Origin: Chara braunii
Lineage: Eukaryota > Streptophyta > Charophyceae > Charales > Characeae
Reading direction: 5' to 3'
Assembly: GCA_003427395.1 (NCBI GenBank)
Contig: BFEA01000041.1
Coordinates: 247,989 to 272,325, forward strand
DNA length: 24,337 nt
Notes under the pieces: model-generated
The model's input: the letters and a program-made list of their open reading frames with translations, nothing else
The model's database searches: none
Told to the model about the DNA's origin: nothing
Position numbers and translations under genes: made by a program
Shown: positions 1-8,419 of the stretch, piece after piece
How the letters are laid out: every line of letters begins with the position of its first letter
Position numbering within the stretch: the first letter of the stretch is position 1

Positions 1-15
1 CCCCCCTTTTTCATA

Positions 16-176
16 AGGGCGACGGCCTTGCCTTTAGATATCATCATTGCACGGACCGCCCCCAGGTTATTCAGAATTATCTTATTTGTATGTTTCATCT
101 GCTCCCAACTGGATTGGAGCTTGGGTCTGTATTTCAACAGTTCATGGGTATGGTCCCCACTGAGCTAGGCCACAAG
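16..176 (-). repeat. tRNA-like SINE-type repeat, copy 1
   Basis: The minus strand carries a good Pol III box A (TAGCTCAGTGGG, 156-167) and, about 35 bases further on, a degraded box B (AGCTCCAATCC, 111-121), the arrangement expected of a tRNA-derived SINE head. The whole block resembles a second copy at 701-876: both have AAGGGCGACGGC near the left edge, a T/A-rich middle and CTGAGCTAGGCC at the right edge. No open reading frame or intact tRNA fold is present. The family name is unknown; the tRNA origin is inferred from the boxes only. Confidence 0.5.
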
Positions 177-306
177 GTAGGGTGGAACAAAGATTATGTC
201 AAGAGGGTATGAAGAACGAAAAGGCTCAAAATGCTTGAAGATGATCCGACGATGACAACGAGCAAGCCGCGTGGCCAAATATTCAGCAAGAGCTTACCAC
301 GAGCTC

Positions 307-325
307 GCGCTAAGTATTTTGGCGA
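307..325 (+). repeat. Target-site duplication, left copy, of U6 insertion
   Basis: Nineteen bases here (GCGCTAAGTATTTTGGCGA) recur exactly at 438-456, directly flanking the U6-like sequence. Extending left to 301, four of six further bases also match. A direct repeat that brackets an snRNA copy on both sides is the signature of target-primed retroposition by a LINE-type reverse transcriptase. Confidence 0.85.
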
Positions 326-326
326 G

Positions 327-430
327 GTCCTTCGGGACATCCGTTAAAATGGGAACGATACAGAGAAGGGTACATTAGCAAATGATCCCCGCGCAATCAA
401 GGATGACACGCATAAATCGAGAAATGGTCC
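327..430 (+). pseudogene. U6 spliceosomal snRNA retropseudogene (full-length, with insertions)
   Basis: This is a copy of U6 snRNA, the catalytic RNA of the spliceosome. Readable landmarks are the 5' hairpin GTCCTTCGGGAC with a UUCG loop, GGAACGATACAGAGAAG, AAGGATGACACGCATAAATC and the plant-type 3' end CGAGAAATGGTCC. The ACAGAGA box that pairs with the 5' splice site is intact. The central part is damaged: extra bases follow GAGAAG and further differences run through the ATTAGCATGGCCCC region into GCGCAA. No plant upstream sequence element (RTCCCACATCG type) or well-placed TATA box precedes it, and perfect 19-bp direct repeats flank it, so it is a retrocopy rather than a transcribed gene. 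The reference U6 sequence used is from memory. Confidence 0.9.
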
Positions 431-437
431 CGAGCGA

Positions 438-456
438 GCGCTAAGTATTTTGGCGA
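438..456 (+). repeat. Target-site duplication, right copy, of U6 insertion
   Basis: Exact 19-base repeat of 307-325. A related block, TCCCGAGCGAGCGC, occurs at 428-441 and again at 498-511, so the pre-insertion locus already held a small local repeat. Confidence 0.85.
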
Positions 457-587
457 CGGCCAAGCAGTAGGGCAGGGAGGCACGGCACTGCACGGCATCC
501 CGAGCGAGCGCGTGTGCCAAGGTGGCGAGGGAGGAGGCAGAGCAGGAGGAGGGAGGAGGAGGAGCAGGAGGAGGGAGGATGAGAATT
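457..587. other. GC-rich stretch grading into (GAG)n-like repeat
   Basis: GC-rich sequence with AGGAGGAGG-type triplets from about 527. Reading frames here give only alanine/serine or glycine/arginine-rich low-complexity peptides. I recognise nothing else in it. Confidence 0.5.
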
Positions 588-1030
588 TTCTTTTCCATTT
601 TTTTCTCTTTTTTTTTTCTTTTCTTTTCTTTTTTTTTTTTTCCCTACCTCCCACTTGCCTTTTTTTTTTTCCTACTTCCCACTTGTCTTTTTTTTTTTTA
701 AAGGGCGACGGCATTGAGATGTTTCGGTTGTACCTACCGGGCGCAGGTAATTCGGAAATTAATAAAAATAAATAAATAAATATTATTTTGATTTCATTCA
801 TGCGGATTGAGCGTTGGAACTCAGATTTTTATTTCAGCACAACTGGATGGATAGGTGCACCACCTGAGCTAGGCCCGTTGGTTCCTTTTTCTCTTCTTTT
901 TTCTTTCCTTTTTCTTTTTTCTTTTCTTTCCTTTTTCTTTTTTCTTTTCTTTCCTTTTTTTTTTTCTTTTCTCTTTCTTGTTTTTTCTTTTCTTCTTTTT
1001 TTTTCTTTCTTCTTTTCTTTTCTTTCCTAG
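588..1030. repeat. Polypyrimidine (T/CTTTT) tracts around repeat copy 2
   Basis: Long runs of T and CTTTT units fill 588-700 and 886-1027, interrupted by the second tRNA-like repeat copy. Within 588-700, CCTAC(C)TCCCACTTG(C/T)CTTTTT occurs twice. The frames read as poly-F/L/S and are not genes. Confidence 0.9.
701..876 (-). repeat. tRNA-like SINE-type repeat, copy 2
   Basis: Diverged copy of the block at 16-176. On the minus strand a box A-like TAGCTCAGGTGG lies at 860-871 and a weak box B region near 807-821. The middle contains an AAAT microsatellite (764-784) absent from copy 1. The two copies have the same orientation and bracket the U6 insertion and one poly-T tract. Confidence 0.5.
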
Positions 1031-1400
1031 GAAGGAAGGCAGACATTTGGTGGTGGAGGGGCGGGGGGGGAAGGGAAAAAGGAGAGAGTGGGGAAAAGGA
1101 AGAGAGAGACAAGGGTACATTTTAGGGTATGCTATGAAATCGACAAGGAAGGAAGAGAGAGGGAGAGAAAGGAGAGAGTGGGGAAAGGGAAGAGAGAGTC
1201 AAGGGGATATTATATGGTATTCTTTATGAAGGAAGAGAGAGGGAGCGAAAGGAAGCGACGAGGGGGAAGAGGGAAGAAAGGGAGAGGTTTGGGGGGAAAA
1301 GCAAGGGAGAGAGTGAGGGAAAGGAAACGGACACAGGGGAGAAAAAGGCGGACGAGAGGAAATTGGGATTGGGGGGGGGAGGGGAGGGAGGAAGGTAAAC
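1031..1400. repeat. Polypurine (GA/GGA) tract with local tandem duplication
   Basis: Nearly all A and G on the plus strand, immediately after the polypyrimidine tract. Inside it 1081-1170 and 1171-1250 are a direct duplication: both begin GGAGAGAGTGGGGAAA and end GGAAGAGAGAGGGAG, with a divergent AT-containing middle. Frames give only K/E/R/G-rich peptides. Confidence 0.85.
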
Positions 1401-1680
1401 TTGAAATATAAAGTGAATTACCTCAATTATCAACGACATGAAAATCAATCCAACAAAGAAAAGAAAAAAAAAAATCCGGCTTCCCGAAAAAAAAAAAAAA
1501 ACGTCAATGAATGCGCTATGTCTGTTTCGTCAATCCTCCACCAGGTACATTATTTAATGACTAGAGTTCCATATAGACTATTATTTATTGTAATATATTA
1601 TTTATTTGATTATCATAAAATTCAATAAGAACTGAATATAAATCAAGAGAAGCCATTACCCCATCAAGCCTCGCACGCGC
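1401..1680. other. A/T-rich spacer, nothing recognised
   Basis: Contains two poly(A) runs (about 1465-1475 and 1488-1501) and AT-rich sequence. No box motifs, hairpins or coding signal were seen. Confidence 0.4.
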
Positions 1681-1884
1681 TCGCACACCCACACACACAC
1701 ACACACATAGATAAGAACCAATAGAGAGAGAGAGAGATGAAAGAGAGATGAGACAGAGATGAGACAGAGAGATGAGAGAGAGAGAGGGGAGGGAGAGAGA
1801 GATGAGACAGAGAGAGAGAGAGAGAGATAAAAGAGAGCGATGAAACAGAGATGAGAGAGAGAGAGAGATGAAAGATAGAGAGGG

Positions 1885-1915
<31 letters not shown>

Positions 1916-1925
1916 TGGGAGAGAG
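1681..1925. repeat. (CA)n and (GA)n compound microsatellite
   Basis: A CA run at about 1688-1707 is followed by an imperfect GA tract to 1925 built from GAGAGA blocks with GATGAGACAGA and GATGAAAGA interruptions. The serine/leucine-rich peptides on the minus strand are by-products of the repeat. Confidence 0.95.
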
Positions 1926-2210
1926 AGGTATGACATAAACGTAAGGCGAGACCCATGGATTGATGAAAGAAACTGACCTCCCCCTGCAACTTGAACCTCT
2001 CTTCTCCCAACGATCTGTATTCCTCTCCTCCCCCTCGTTGCTGTGAGCAGCGGTAGAGCCGAGAATGCTGCACGTCAGCCTCGGTGGAAGCGTCGGGGAG
2101 CCCTCCTCCTGGGGACCACCTCGTCGGAAGACACTGCTCCGTTGATGGGAAACCGGGATATGGACTCCGCTCCCTCCGTCGAAGGACGCAGACGGTGGGA
2201 ACCGTCTGGG

Positions 2211-2309
2211 ACCGGGGTGAGAGTGGGATCGGAACCCGGTGGGGATCGCGACGCGGTCGATCAATGTAGACAGTTGATCCGATAGCCAGAAGAGACGGGG
2301 GGGNGGGGG

Positions 2310-2349
<40 letters not shown>

Positions 2350-2455
2350 GGTGAGATTGGGATCGGAACCCGGAGCCGGAGGGAATCGCGATGTGTCGAT
2401 CAATGTAGACAGTTGCTAGAAGATCCGATAGGCAGAAGAGACGCGGGTGGGGGGG

Positions 2456-2487
<32 letters not shown>

Positions 2488-2508
2488 TGTGNGGGGGGGG
2501 GGGGGGGG
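2211..2508. repeat. 134-bp minisatellite duplication with embedded GA and G runs
   Basis: Unit 1 starts at 2211 and unit 2 at 2345, both with ACCGGGGTGAGA, then GGGATCGGAACCCGG, ATCGCGA and TCGATCAATGTAGACAGTTG. Each unit ends in a run of G that contains an undetermined base (N at 2304 and 2492) next to a GAGAGA run. The two units differ by small indels, including an extra GCTAGAA in unit 2. The N bases probably mark sequencing failure in the G runs. Confidence 0.9.
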
Positions 2509-2780
2509 CGAAGTTCAACGGCCGCACGACGTGCCAAGGTGGGTACCACTTGACTGCGCGTTCTCTTTCTTGATTTCGGGCCGTGGATGTTCGTAATCTA
2601 CGGTTAAAAAATGAAGAACAAGCGGAAGTGGCGCGCCCTACGCGTAGCGACCGTAGGTAATCCCCGACGCCGCTTGGATGTGAAACACAAACACACCTTT
2701 TAGCTGCTGGTCTACGAATCACTCTGACCGTTGGTTATGTTTGGGATTCCTTTCTGTTTGTTTTCGCTTTTTTCTGTTCA
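2509..2780. other. Unassigned spacer
   Basis: Mixed-composition DNA. GGCCGTGGATGTTCGTAATC followed by TACGGTT, and ACCGTTGGTTATG near 2728, resemble short intergenic repeats common in plants, but no boundary could be set. No gene seen. Confidence 0.3.
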
Positions 2781-2784
2781 TCTG

Positions 2785-2868
2785 ACAGTAATATACGGAT
2801 TCGAAGCTGGGACCTGGGACTGTATTCCACATTCATGGGTGTACCAACTGAGGGCACGCTCGCACTGC
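2785..2868 (-). repeat. tRNA-like SINE head, copy 3
   Basis: On the minus strand, TGCCCTCAGTTGGTAC (2841-2856) matches a box A and GCTTCGAATCC (2798-2808) is one base from the box B consensus GGTTCGANTCC. ACCCATGAA and GAATACAG (GAAATACAG in copy 1) lie between the boxes here and in copy 1 (105-167), so the two belong together. Confidence 0.6.
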
Positions 2869-2973
2869 GGCACCAAATCCCCATAATGATCCCCAAAATC
2901 CCCAAAAAATAAGTCGCGGGGCAGTCACACCCAGTTCGCATTTTCGCAAACTACAGTACTTAGGGTTGGACCC

Positions 2974-3294
2974 CACAGGACCTGGAAAGGAAAAACTATG
3001 CCGCAAAACTCTTTCCAGGACCCCACAGCCTGCCGCAAATGTCCAGGAGAAAGTGAAATTTCTTCGGCAAACCCTTTTGCAGGACCCCACGGACGGAAGA
3101 TTGCGGCTTGGAAAAACATCGTTTTGTGTTTTCACATAGGCAAGGGCCCCACAGGGCCGCAGAAAGGAAAATCTTTGCCGCGAAACTGTTTCCAGGACCT
3201 GACAGCCTGCCGCAAACCCTTTTTCCAGGACCCCACAGACCGAAGATTGAGGCTTGGAAAAACATCGTTTTGTGTTTTCACAGTCCGCGGCCTG
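2974..3294 (+). repeat. Tandem duplication within left foldback arm
   Basis: Two successive modules, about 2974-3143 and 3151-3294, each run from a CCCCACAGG block through AGGAAAA.CT.TGCCGC.AAACT, CAGCCTGCCGCAAA and GACCGAAGATTG-like sequence to CATCGTTTTGTGTTTTCACA. The second lacks the TGTCCAGGAGAAAGTGAAAT segment of the first. The right arm has a single module. Confidence 0.8.
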
Positions 3295-3941
3295 GAAAAG
3301 TCTCACGGGACCCGCAATATTGTGCGGACTGTAGAGGGTAGGGGAGAGGGCATGTGGTTCCTGGAAAAGACTCAGGGGAGGCAGCAGCCAATAGAGATGA
3401 AGAGTGCCACAAAAAAAAAAAAAAAGAGGAAAAAAAAGAAAAAAGGAAAAAAGAACAAAACAAAAGAGTGCAAACGATTGGCTCAACTGATTTCTGAAGG
3501 GTTTTCCAAGCGCATTTGGTCCTCCGCTATGGGGTCCCCTCAAAACTGCTTTTCGGCTTTCCAAAATTCTTTGCCCTTTTTTTTGGGCCGGGCGCTTTTT
3601 CCATCCTTTTTCCAGTGGGGTCCAGGCCTTATTCGTGAACCCTTTTGTCATGGGCTTGAGGGGCCGCGGGGTTCGGAATACGCAGTAACCTTGGGAGGTT
3701 ACAGCAAATCCTCTATTCTTTCTTTTTTGAATTCAGGCTGGGACCCCACTGAGGTGCGAATGGAAAAGATGTTTGGTCACGGAAAGAGGGCAAGTCATTT
3801 TGGAAAGTCATAAAAGTATTTTTTCCGGGACCCCATCACAGAGGACCAAATGGGCAAAGAATTTTGGAAAACCCTTTGGAAATCAGTTGAGCCAATGGTT
3901 GCCTGTTGCCGTCGGCACTCGTTTGTTTTGTTCTTTTTTCA

Positions 3942-3942
<1 letters not shown>

Positions 3943-3974
<32 letters not shown>
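3943..3974 (+). repeat. (TTG)n microsatellite in foldback right arm
   Basis: About eleven TTG units. The corresponding left-arm position (3411-3460) holds an A-rich tract instead, so the repeat expanded after the arms formed. Confidence 0.95.
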
Positions 3975-3975
<1 letters not shown>

Positions 3976-4317
3976 TATGTGGTACTCTTTGTCGCTATTG
4001 GCTTCTGCCTTTCGTGAGACTTTTCCATGAACGACATGCCCTCCCCCCTACCCTCTAGAGTCGGCACAAAATTGTGGCGATGAATCCTCCCGTGAGACTT
4101 TTCCAGGCCGCAGACTATGTGAAAACACAAAACGATGTTTTTCCAAGCCGCAATCTTCGGTCTGTGGGGTCCTGGAAAAAAGGGGTTGCGAAAGAAATTT
4201 CACCTTTTCCTGGACATTTGCGGCAGGCTGTGGGGTCCTGGAAACAATTTTGTGGCAAAGTTTTTCCTTTCTGCGGTCCTGTGGGGTCCAACCCCAACTT
4301 TCAAAGATTACCTCTCT

Positions 4318-4443
4318 TTGAGCCTCACTCCACTGCTCTCCAAATGCGCAAAATATGAACGAATCTTCCGCTAGAACATGAAACTATACACCACCATATT
4401 TTTTGTCTTTTGTGCATTTGGAGAGTAGTGGAGCGAGACCCTT
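4318..4443. repeat. Small inverted repeat (MITE-like hairpin)
   Basis: Left arm CCTCACTCCACTGCTCTCC then AAATGCGCAAAATATG (4323-4357); the right arm (4395-4441) is its reverse complement with a few mismatches, carrying GCATTTGGAGAGTAGTGGAG. The loop is about 40 bases. Size and form fit a miniature inverted-repeat element, but no convincing target duplication was found, and it starts only some 25 bases from the foldback end. Confidence 0.6.
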
Positions 4444-5019
4444 TAAAAATAAGAAAAAGATTAATTCTTTAAGCCCAACCAATTCAATTACCTGTCGAAT
4501 CTAGACAAGACGACCTTTTATACCTTTTTTAATTGTCATTACAGTATTATGGGAAAATTCGTAGCAGCCACATCCGTGCTCAAACCACAAGTACACGACC
4601 CCAGCCTTGCAGTCCGAAACTTGTCGCCACAAGAAAATGAGGCCGAAATGTCAATTGTTGGGTCCGTCGTTGATAAACTCGACCGGTGGCCGCATTTTCG
4701 TTTCGCACCTCCAGAATTTGAGGTGTCAGACCCACGGCCCAAGTGCCCCATATACTGTTGGTTCAAGCCTCGAACGAGGGAACATGCGGGAGTTGCACCC
4801 ACCAGCAGGTGCAATTTACCTGCTACAACAGGTGGGCGATACCCGCCAGAGGTCAGTCGGTACCATCAAGACCGAGCTTCTTCGATGGGCCAATCATTGT
4901 GCCTCCCTTTCGATCCCCTCCCCCTATGAACATCAACAGTCTCTGCTCAATGCCACTCAGGGGGACCAACGACATATCTTTAGGTGGCGGGCGTCAAGCT
5001 TGCCCAGGAAGGTACATGA
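4444..5019. other. Unassigned region, no supported gene
   Basis: A 126-residue open frame (4549-4929, plus strand) is the longest here. Its composition is not obviously low-complexity, but it shows no domain or signal I recognise, and overlapping frames of 103 and 143 residues exist on the same strand, so openness is not selective. Short hairpins such as CCTCGAACGAGG (4766-4777) and a repeated CAGGTG motif occur near 4766-4832. Confidence 0.3.
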
Positions 5020-5029
5020 GGCCAATCAT

Positions 5030-5091
5030 GGGGATTGAACCCAAGACTTCCTGAATGCCACTTGCGTGCCTTACCAATTGAGTTAGGCCGC
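5030..5091 (-). repeat. tRNA-like SINE head or tRNA relic, copy 4
   Basis: Minus-strand box A TAACTCAATTGGTAA (5071-5085) and box B GGGTTCAATCCCC (5030-5042) are correctly spaced and well preserved. I could not fold a complete cloverleaf: the acceptor ends do not pair. It is either the head of a tRNA-derived SINE or a tRNA pseudogene. It resembles copies 1 and 3 between the boxes only loosely. Confidence 0.6.
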
Positions 5092-5158
5092 TGGATCGCT
5101 AGGCCCTTTTTGGTGTGTGTAATCAAATGAGTTGCGTCTTTATTGTAAAAAAGAAGAA

Positions 5159-5537
5159 GGGGAAATTGGTGAAATGCCCTTGAAAATTGAGGTATTTCGT
5201 CGGATACCCCTACAAAGGCATGGGTATGGTGTAATGCCTCTATGAAAGTTATGAACGTTTGCGAAATACCCCACTAAACAATTGGACCTATCATCTTTTG
5301 CATATACCCCTACCGAGTCTTTGACAACTTCTCTATATGTCCGAGTAGTTCTGGGCGATGGACCCTGCAAATGGCAAAAGAAAAGCACGGGCCCTTGCAG
5401 GCCAAAGCTAGGGCATATGGCAAAGTTGTCGATGAGAGGGACAAAAGCAAATATAGAAGTTTGGGGCATTTCTGCACGCCCCTGTGGTTTAGGGGTATCT
5501 GACAAAATACCCAAACTTTTAGGGACATTTCAACAAT

Positions 5538-5542
<5 letters not shown>
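5159..5542. mobile_element. Foldback/MITE-type element with palindromic body, about 384 bp
   Basis: The left end GGGGAAATTGGTGAAATG (5159 on) and the reverse complement of the right end (GGGGGAATTGTTGAAATG, ending about 5542) match. Similarity continues inward through GGTATTT.GTC.GATACCCCTA and on to GACAACTT near the centre (about 5365). The element therefore folds along almost its whole length. It codes for nothing. Terminal form and size suit a non-autonomous Mutator-like or foldback element; target duplications cannot be judged because the right side is a homopolymer. Confidence 0.75.
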
Positions 5543-5571
<29 letters not shown>

Positions 5572-5592
5572 ACAAAAAAAAAAAAAAAAAAA
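5539..5592 (+). repeat. Run of 32 C followed by run of 19 A
   Basis: C run 5539-5570, then GAC, with an A run 5574-5592. The C run begins exactly at the terminus of the foldback element. Confidence 0.98.
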
Positions 5593-7750
5593 GATATTGG
5601 CACCATATCAATTGGGGAAAAGTGGAAAAAAAAAAAAGGATGTGCCCAGTGTGACTGACTTCCTCCCAAACTCAACACCCTGTGAGTGGCCGCGGCCGCG
5701 AAATGAGAGATTTAAGGATGATTGGCGCCACCATTATTTCCCCAAATCAGGTCTTACTATTTTTTAAGAATATGCGGACTTGCTACCGCAGTGTGAACGT
5801 GCCTTGAGAGAGGTAGACCCATTGGTAGTTTTTCCTTTTTTTAAAAAAAATTGTCTTCTCCTCATCGGGGGACAACCATATATTTTTCTCTTACTTCATA
5901 TGTTTTTAACTGATGTTTTTCCATGTCATGGAACATATCTTTCTTTCACTACCTAATTACCACTTCAATTTGACAGTGATGCGTTCGAGGAGGGAGTATC
6001 ATACAAAACCAAGCGGGCCAACCTTAGTTGGTGAAACCATGGACTGTTGAAATAGTGACGTTTTTTCAAATCTGGAATCAATAAAACATTGGTAAATTTT
6101 TCTAGTGGACTAGGCTATCGATCTCACACTTCATAGCAGAGGTACTTTCAGGCCCAAGGATGGATCCCATATGGTACCGGGCCTACTAATCTGGAAAAAA
6201 AATCAGCATTTTCTTATGTCATTGTGCTAGGTGTCTGCACATCTGCTTTCTCCGACCAACTGGATTCGCAGATCCCGTGGCCACCCTCATTCCTTCGGCA
6301 TAATTTTTTCGAAAACCCCTGGAACATCGGTCCTATGGGATTCAAAAACATTTTTACGAACCAATCGGTGCGGGGGCGTATTTGAAAGGACTTTTTCAAT
6401 TTTTTGTAGAAGGTGTTGTCGAGCGCATCGGTTCTCATCCTTTTCGCAAAAATGTGAAAGACCTCTCGGCCACGTCACGCAAGAGTTAAACAAAAAAAAC
6501 GAATAAAGACAACTTAAGGACAACACATAAGTAATCCCGCGAACCGCCAAGATGGACGAGGTTATGCTGTCGTCATACCGGTTTGGCCGAGTGCGCCAAC
6601 CGTACTTCTTGCGGTCTCCTACGACATAATAGGTTTCCACGAGGAACAACTTACCTTTCCGAAGGGGTTGTCACTACCCTTAGGGGTGTATCCCTACCAA
6701 GCTACTGACTCACGTACAAAAGGTTTTACATTCACTTGCAGAGTTAGGTCAACCGAGGGCATTTGCTCGTTTCACTGTAGCATATGTACGCTTTGTTAAA
6801 AATGCATATTCAATCCGAACGTCGTTCGTCCCTCAGGGTGTTGATCTCCTAAGTACGAAGCGCACGCCGATAGACTATGATGGTCTCAACAAAACGTGAA
6901 ACCCACAAGTAATCCTAGTTTCTTTGACATATAATTCATAAAAAAACTTATCATTAAAAAAACAAAATCAATAAAATAAAATATATATACATAAACAAGA
7001 ATAAAATTTTTGTGACTACCTCACATCTCAATCACTACCAAAACTGTGCTACAATGAAAACATCCCACAAAAAATAATACATTCATATTTTGTTTGTTCA
7101 GACCGCGCACACGATATGACCGAAAATTCCGAGTTTTACCTCTCACTAAATGAAAGTTATTTGCAAAGAAAACAATGTCAACGAAGTCTTCCATCTAGTA
7201 ATGTATGAGTAGGTTCACCGATATGTTTTGATAACCTCATGTCTACTGTAGTTTTACTAATTGAAACATACAGACGAGACCCATATATCATATCCCTCAA
7301 TCGCGCCTCAAATAATTCTAGATGGTAACTATTATGATCTTCTTCGTGCAACTCTATAATGTTATCTCTTGATATGGGATGATTGATCGTCAATGTATGA
7401 TGATTAAACTTAAACTCAAAGGTGTACTTCATTTTTTTCTCATTGCTCTTGGTTTGAATCGTGTTGTTTTTGCACAACTTTGCACAACTTTAAAAATTGT
7501 GGAACTAACATCTTGTTGCACGAGTGGTCTGTTAACGACACGTCTCTGTGTACAAGTAGTTTGTTAACTTCCCTTGTATAATTTAATTTAATCCTATCTA
7601 GCCCATGTATATTAAAAAATATACAATTTTTCACTTTAGATCATCATGCGTATATAACGTTGTCACATATCACATAAGTTTGTAACTCACCTTATATACA
7701 AATTATAAAACATACACATTGATCATCATAACTATGTTGGATAAGTGTAT
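5593..7750. other. Gene-free stretch, increasingly AT-rich
   Basis: I see no supported gene. Around 6240-6480 CATTTTTACGAACCAATCGG and the reverse complement of GCATCGGTTCTCATCC..TTTTCGCAAAAATG resemble each other, a possible decayed inverted repeat. At 6578-6594 GGTTTGGCCGAGTGCGCC looks like a lone tRNA box A with no partner. A 99-residue minus-strand frame (7178-7477) is the longest clean frame, without recognisable motifs. AT content rises from about 6900. Confidence 0.35.
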
Positions 7751-7937
7751 CTATGATAGATTCTATATGGTTGCAGATTCAAGTTAGACTGTAATCTGTC
7801 AGGGACCAATTAACATTGTTTATGATAGCTTGAGTAAAGAGGTGTTTTAGGTACAATGCTCCAGGGGACATTGTGAGATAACACATATGTTAGGTACATG
7901 AAAATAAAATGTTTGGTCTTCGGAATGTTTGTATGGC

Positions 7938-8400
7938 AAGGTTCATCGAACGTAGCTTCAACCAGGGATGATTAGGTTATTTGCCTAAAGGTTGATTCCT
8001 GAGAGTGATGTGCGACAAGTTTGTAAGAGACCTTTAATCTACCTAAGATGAAGGAGCAAGGGGTGTACTAGGAAAAATATCGAGGATGGGATTGAGGAAC
8101 CATATAAGTATGAAAACCAAACGAACTACATTATTCATTCCCCTTTTCACTTTCTGCATAATCCTTATTTAGTTGAGACACTTTCCAATTACCATAGATA
8201 CTATGATGTGATAAGTTTGAGAACTTTGTGTAGTATTTCATACTTAATCATTGATTTGCCCATAACTTTTGTGGTAAGATTTTATATCGCGCTTTAGCGA
8301 GTGAATAAGAAACAAATTAGGTGCCTCACCGAGTGTGTACATTGGGTGAAGAAATTTTCCGCGTATTTTTGTTGGTGCTCGTACAATAGAAAAATTCTCA
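7938..8400 (+). repeat. LTR-like fragment with TATA motif
   Basis: The segment 7938-8002 resembles part of the direct-repeat pair described at 11162 and 12961 (shared AAGGTT.ATC, AGCTTCAA.CC, GATTAGGTTATTTGCC against GATTGGTTATCTGCC). About 100 bases on is CCATATAAGTATG, a plausible TATA motif, then pyrimidine-rich sequence. This order suits the U3-R part of a retrotransposon LTR, but no TG...CA ends, primer binding site or polypurine tract could be fixed. Confidence 0.3.
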
Positions 8401-8419
8401 CAAGAAATGAAAGTTGAAA

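Larger units (their letters stand above)
2963..4294. mobile_element. Modular foldback (long-TIR) DNA transposon, about 1.33 kb
   Basis: The left arm reads inward from GGGTTGGACCCCACAGGA (2963 on); the right arm is its reverse complement, ending at 4294. Pairing can be followed through landmarks on both arms: CAGCCTGCCGCAAATGTCC, GGAAAAACATCGTTTTGTG, GAGGGTAGGGG, a lysine-codon-like A-rich stretch, TTGGCTCAACTGATTTC and TTTCCAAAATTCTTTGCCC. The centre is near 3690-3700, at a small palindrome GTAACC...GGTTAC. CCAGGACCCCACAG-type subrepeats recur along the arms, and the left arm has an internal duplication missing from the right. No transposase frame exists, so it is non-autonomous. Long modular inverted arms are typical of foldback elements, often mobilised by Mutator-type transposase; the superfamily is not established because I saw no clear target duplication. 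Confidence 0.8.

Noticed and set aside
327-430. Functional U6 gene
   Set aside because: Central insertions, missing upstream promoter elements and flanking target duplications indicate a retrocopy.
1585-2403. 272-codon minus-strand open frame, among the longest in the window
   Set aside because: It is a by-product of GA/CT microsatellites and a G run with an undetermined base; the peptide is serine/leucine low-complexity.
2833-3813. Long open frames on both strands across the foldback element
   Set aside because: They follow the inverted and duplicated modules, appear on both strands, and match no transposase motif.
6572-6600. TTTGGCCGAGTGCGCC, like the box A of a Leu/Ser tRNA
   Set aside because: No box B at the right distance and no cloverleaf; not enough for a tRNA or SINE call.
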